Assembly (NCBI GenBank): GCA_030596915.1
Contig: JAUVSX010000270.1
Span: forward strand, 1 to 5,215
Length of the DNA stretch: 5,215 nucleotides
Direction: 5' to 3'
Origin: Chloroflexota bacterium
Lineage (GTDB): Bacteria > Chloroflexota > Anaerolineae > B4-G1
The notes beneath the pieces are model-generated. The model searched no databases and was not told the origin of the DNA. It saw only the letters and a program-made list of their open reading frames with translations. Of the stretch, positions 5,108 to 5,215 are shown one piece after another. Each line of letters starts with the position of its first letter. Within the stretch, counting starts at the first letter, position 1. Made by a program: the position numbers and the translations under genes.

Positions 5108-5215
5108 CTGAAGTACGATCCGCAGAAACACCACCGCCGGTCGATTCGGCTCAAGGGGTACGATTACGCCCTGCCGGGCGAGTATTTCGTCACGATCGTC
5201 TGTCAGGGCCGCCGC
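5108..5215 (+). CDS. RAYT / IS200-like (Y1) transposase, N-terminal part only, runs off window
   Basis: The last 36 codons translate to a chain containing KYDPQKHHRRSIRLKGYDY and GEYFVTIVCQGRR, the characteristic N-terminus of REP-associated tyrosine transposases (Y1_Tnp group). YFVTI would be the first beta strand of the HUH fold; the HUH motif and catalytic Tyr would lie beyond the window. No ATG, GTG or TTG lies in frame in the preceding 40 bases. The best start is CTG at 5108, with GGGAG (5095-5099) 8 nt upstream, so either CTG is used or an original ATG has mutated. These proteins cut and join single-stranded DNA at palindromic repeats, and one lies just upstream at 5072-5089. The gene's intactness cannot be judged from this fragment. 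Confidence 0.8.
   Translation, partial: MKYDPQKHHRRSIRLKGYDYALPGEYFVTIVCQGRR

Noticed and set aside
4314..5108. 264-residue antisense frame over the racemase gene
   Set aside because: It is a mirror of a well-supported racemase frame, is rich in His, Arg and Pro, and has no recognisable domain.

Overview
This is a GC-rich bacterial window. It holds three co-directional amino-acid metabolism genes on the + strand, a partial membrane-protein gene running the other way at the left edge, and the beginning of a transposase-like gene at the right edge. The host is unproven. The GC-rich coding sequence, strong GGAGGT-type ribosome binding sites, short 8-bp tandem arrays and REP-type palindromes suggest an environmental lineage such as Chloroflexota, but this rests on style only.

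Layout: positions 1-538 (minus strand) encode the first 179 residues of a two-helix membrane protein whose 3' end lies outside the window. Positions 539-807 are a divergent intergenic region with two outward-facing TACAAT-type -10 candidates and an imperfect long inverted repeat. Positions 808-2112 encode a class III, fold type I PLP enzyme. Positions 2113-2393 are a repeat-rich spacer: an 8-bp tandem array at each end and, between them, a roughly 100-bp element bounded by inverted copies of a 15-nt palindrome. Positions 2394-3977 are an N-acyl-D-amino-acid deacylase frame broken by one in-frame TAG at 3552-3554. Positions 3999-5069 encode a PLP amino-acid racemase of the alanine/ornithine racemase type. 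A perfect 6-bp-stem palindrome at 5072-5089 precedes a RAYT/IS200-like transposase N-terminus that starts around 5108 and runs off the window.

Taken together, the three central genes read as a D-amino-acid salvage or racemisation cassette. The deacylase would release D-amino acids from N-acyl-D-amino acids, the racemase would interconvert D and L forms, and the class III enzyme would transaminate (or itself epimerise) the product. The most notable point is the interrupted deacylase. Its stop codon sits just before the catalytic Asp of the GSDG motif, so neither half alone carries a full active site, and the codons after the stop carry an unusual cluster of non-consensus residues. It is most simply a young pseudogene or a sequence error; readthrough is possible but less likely. 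No clearly undescribed system is evident. The best candidates for novelty are the structured repeat element at 2113-2359 and the palindrome/RAYT junction at the right end.
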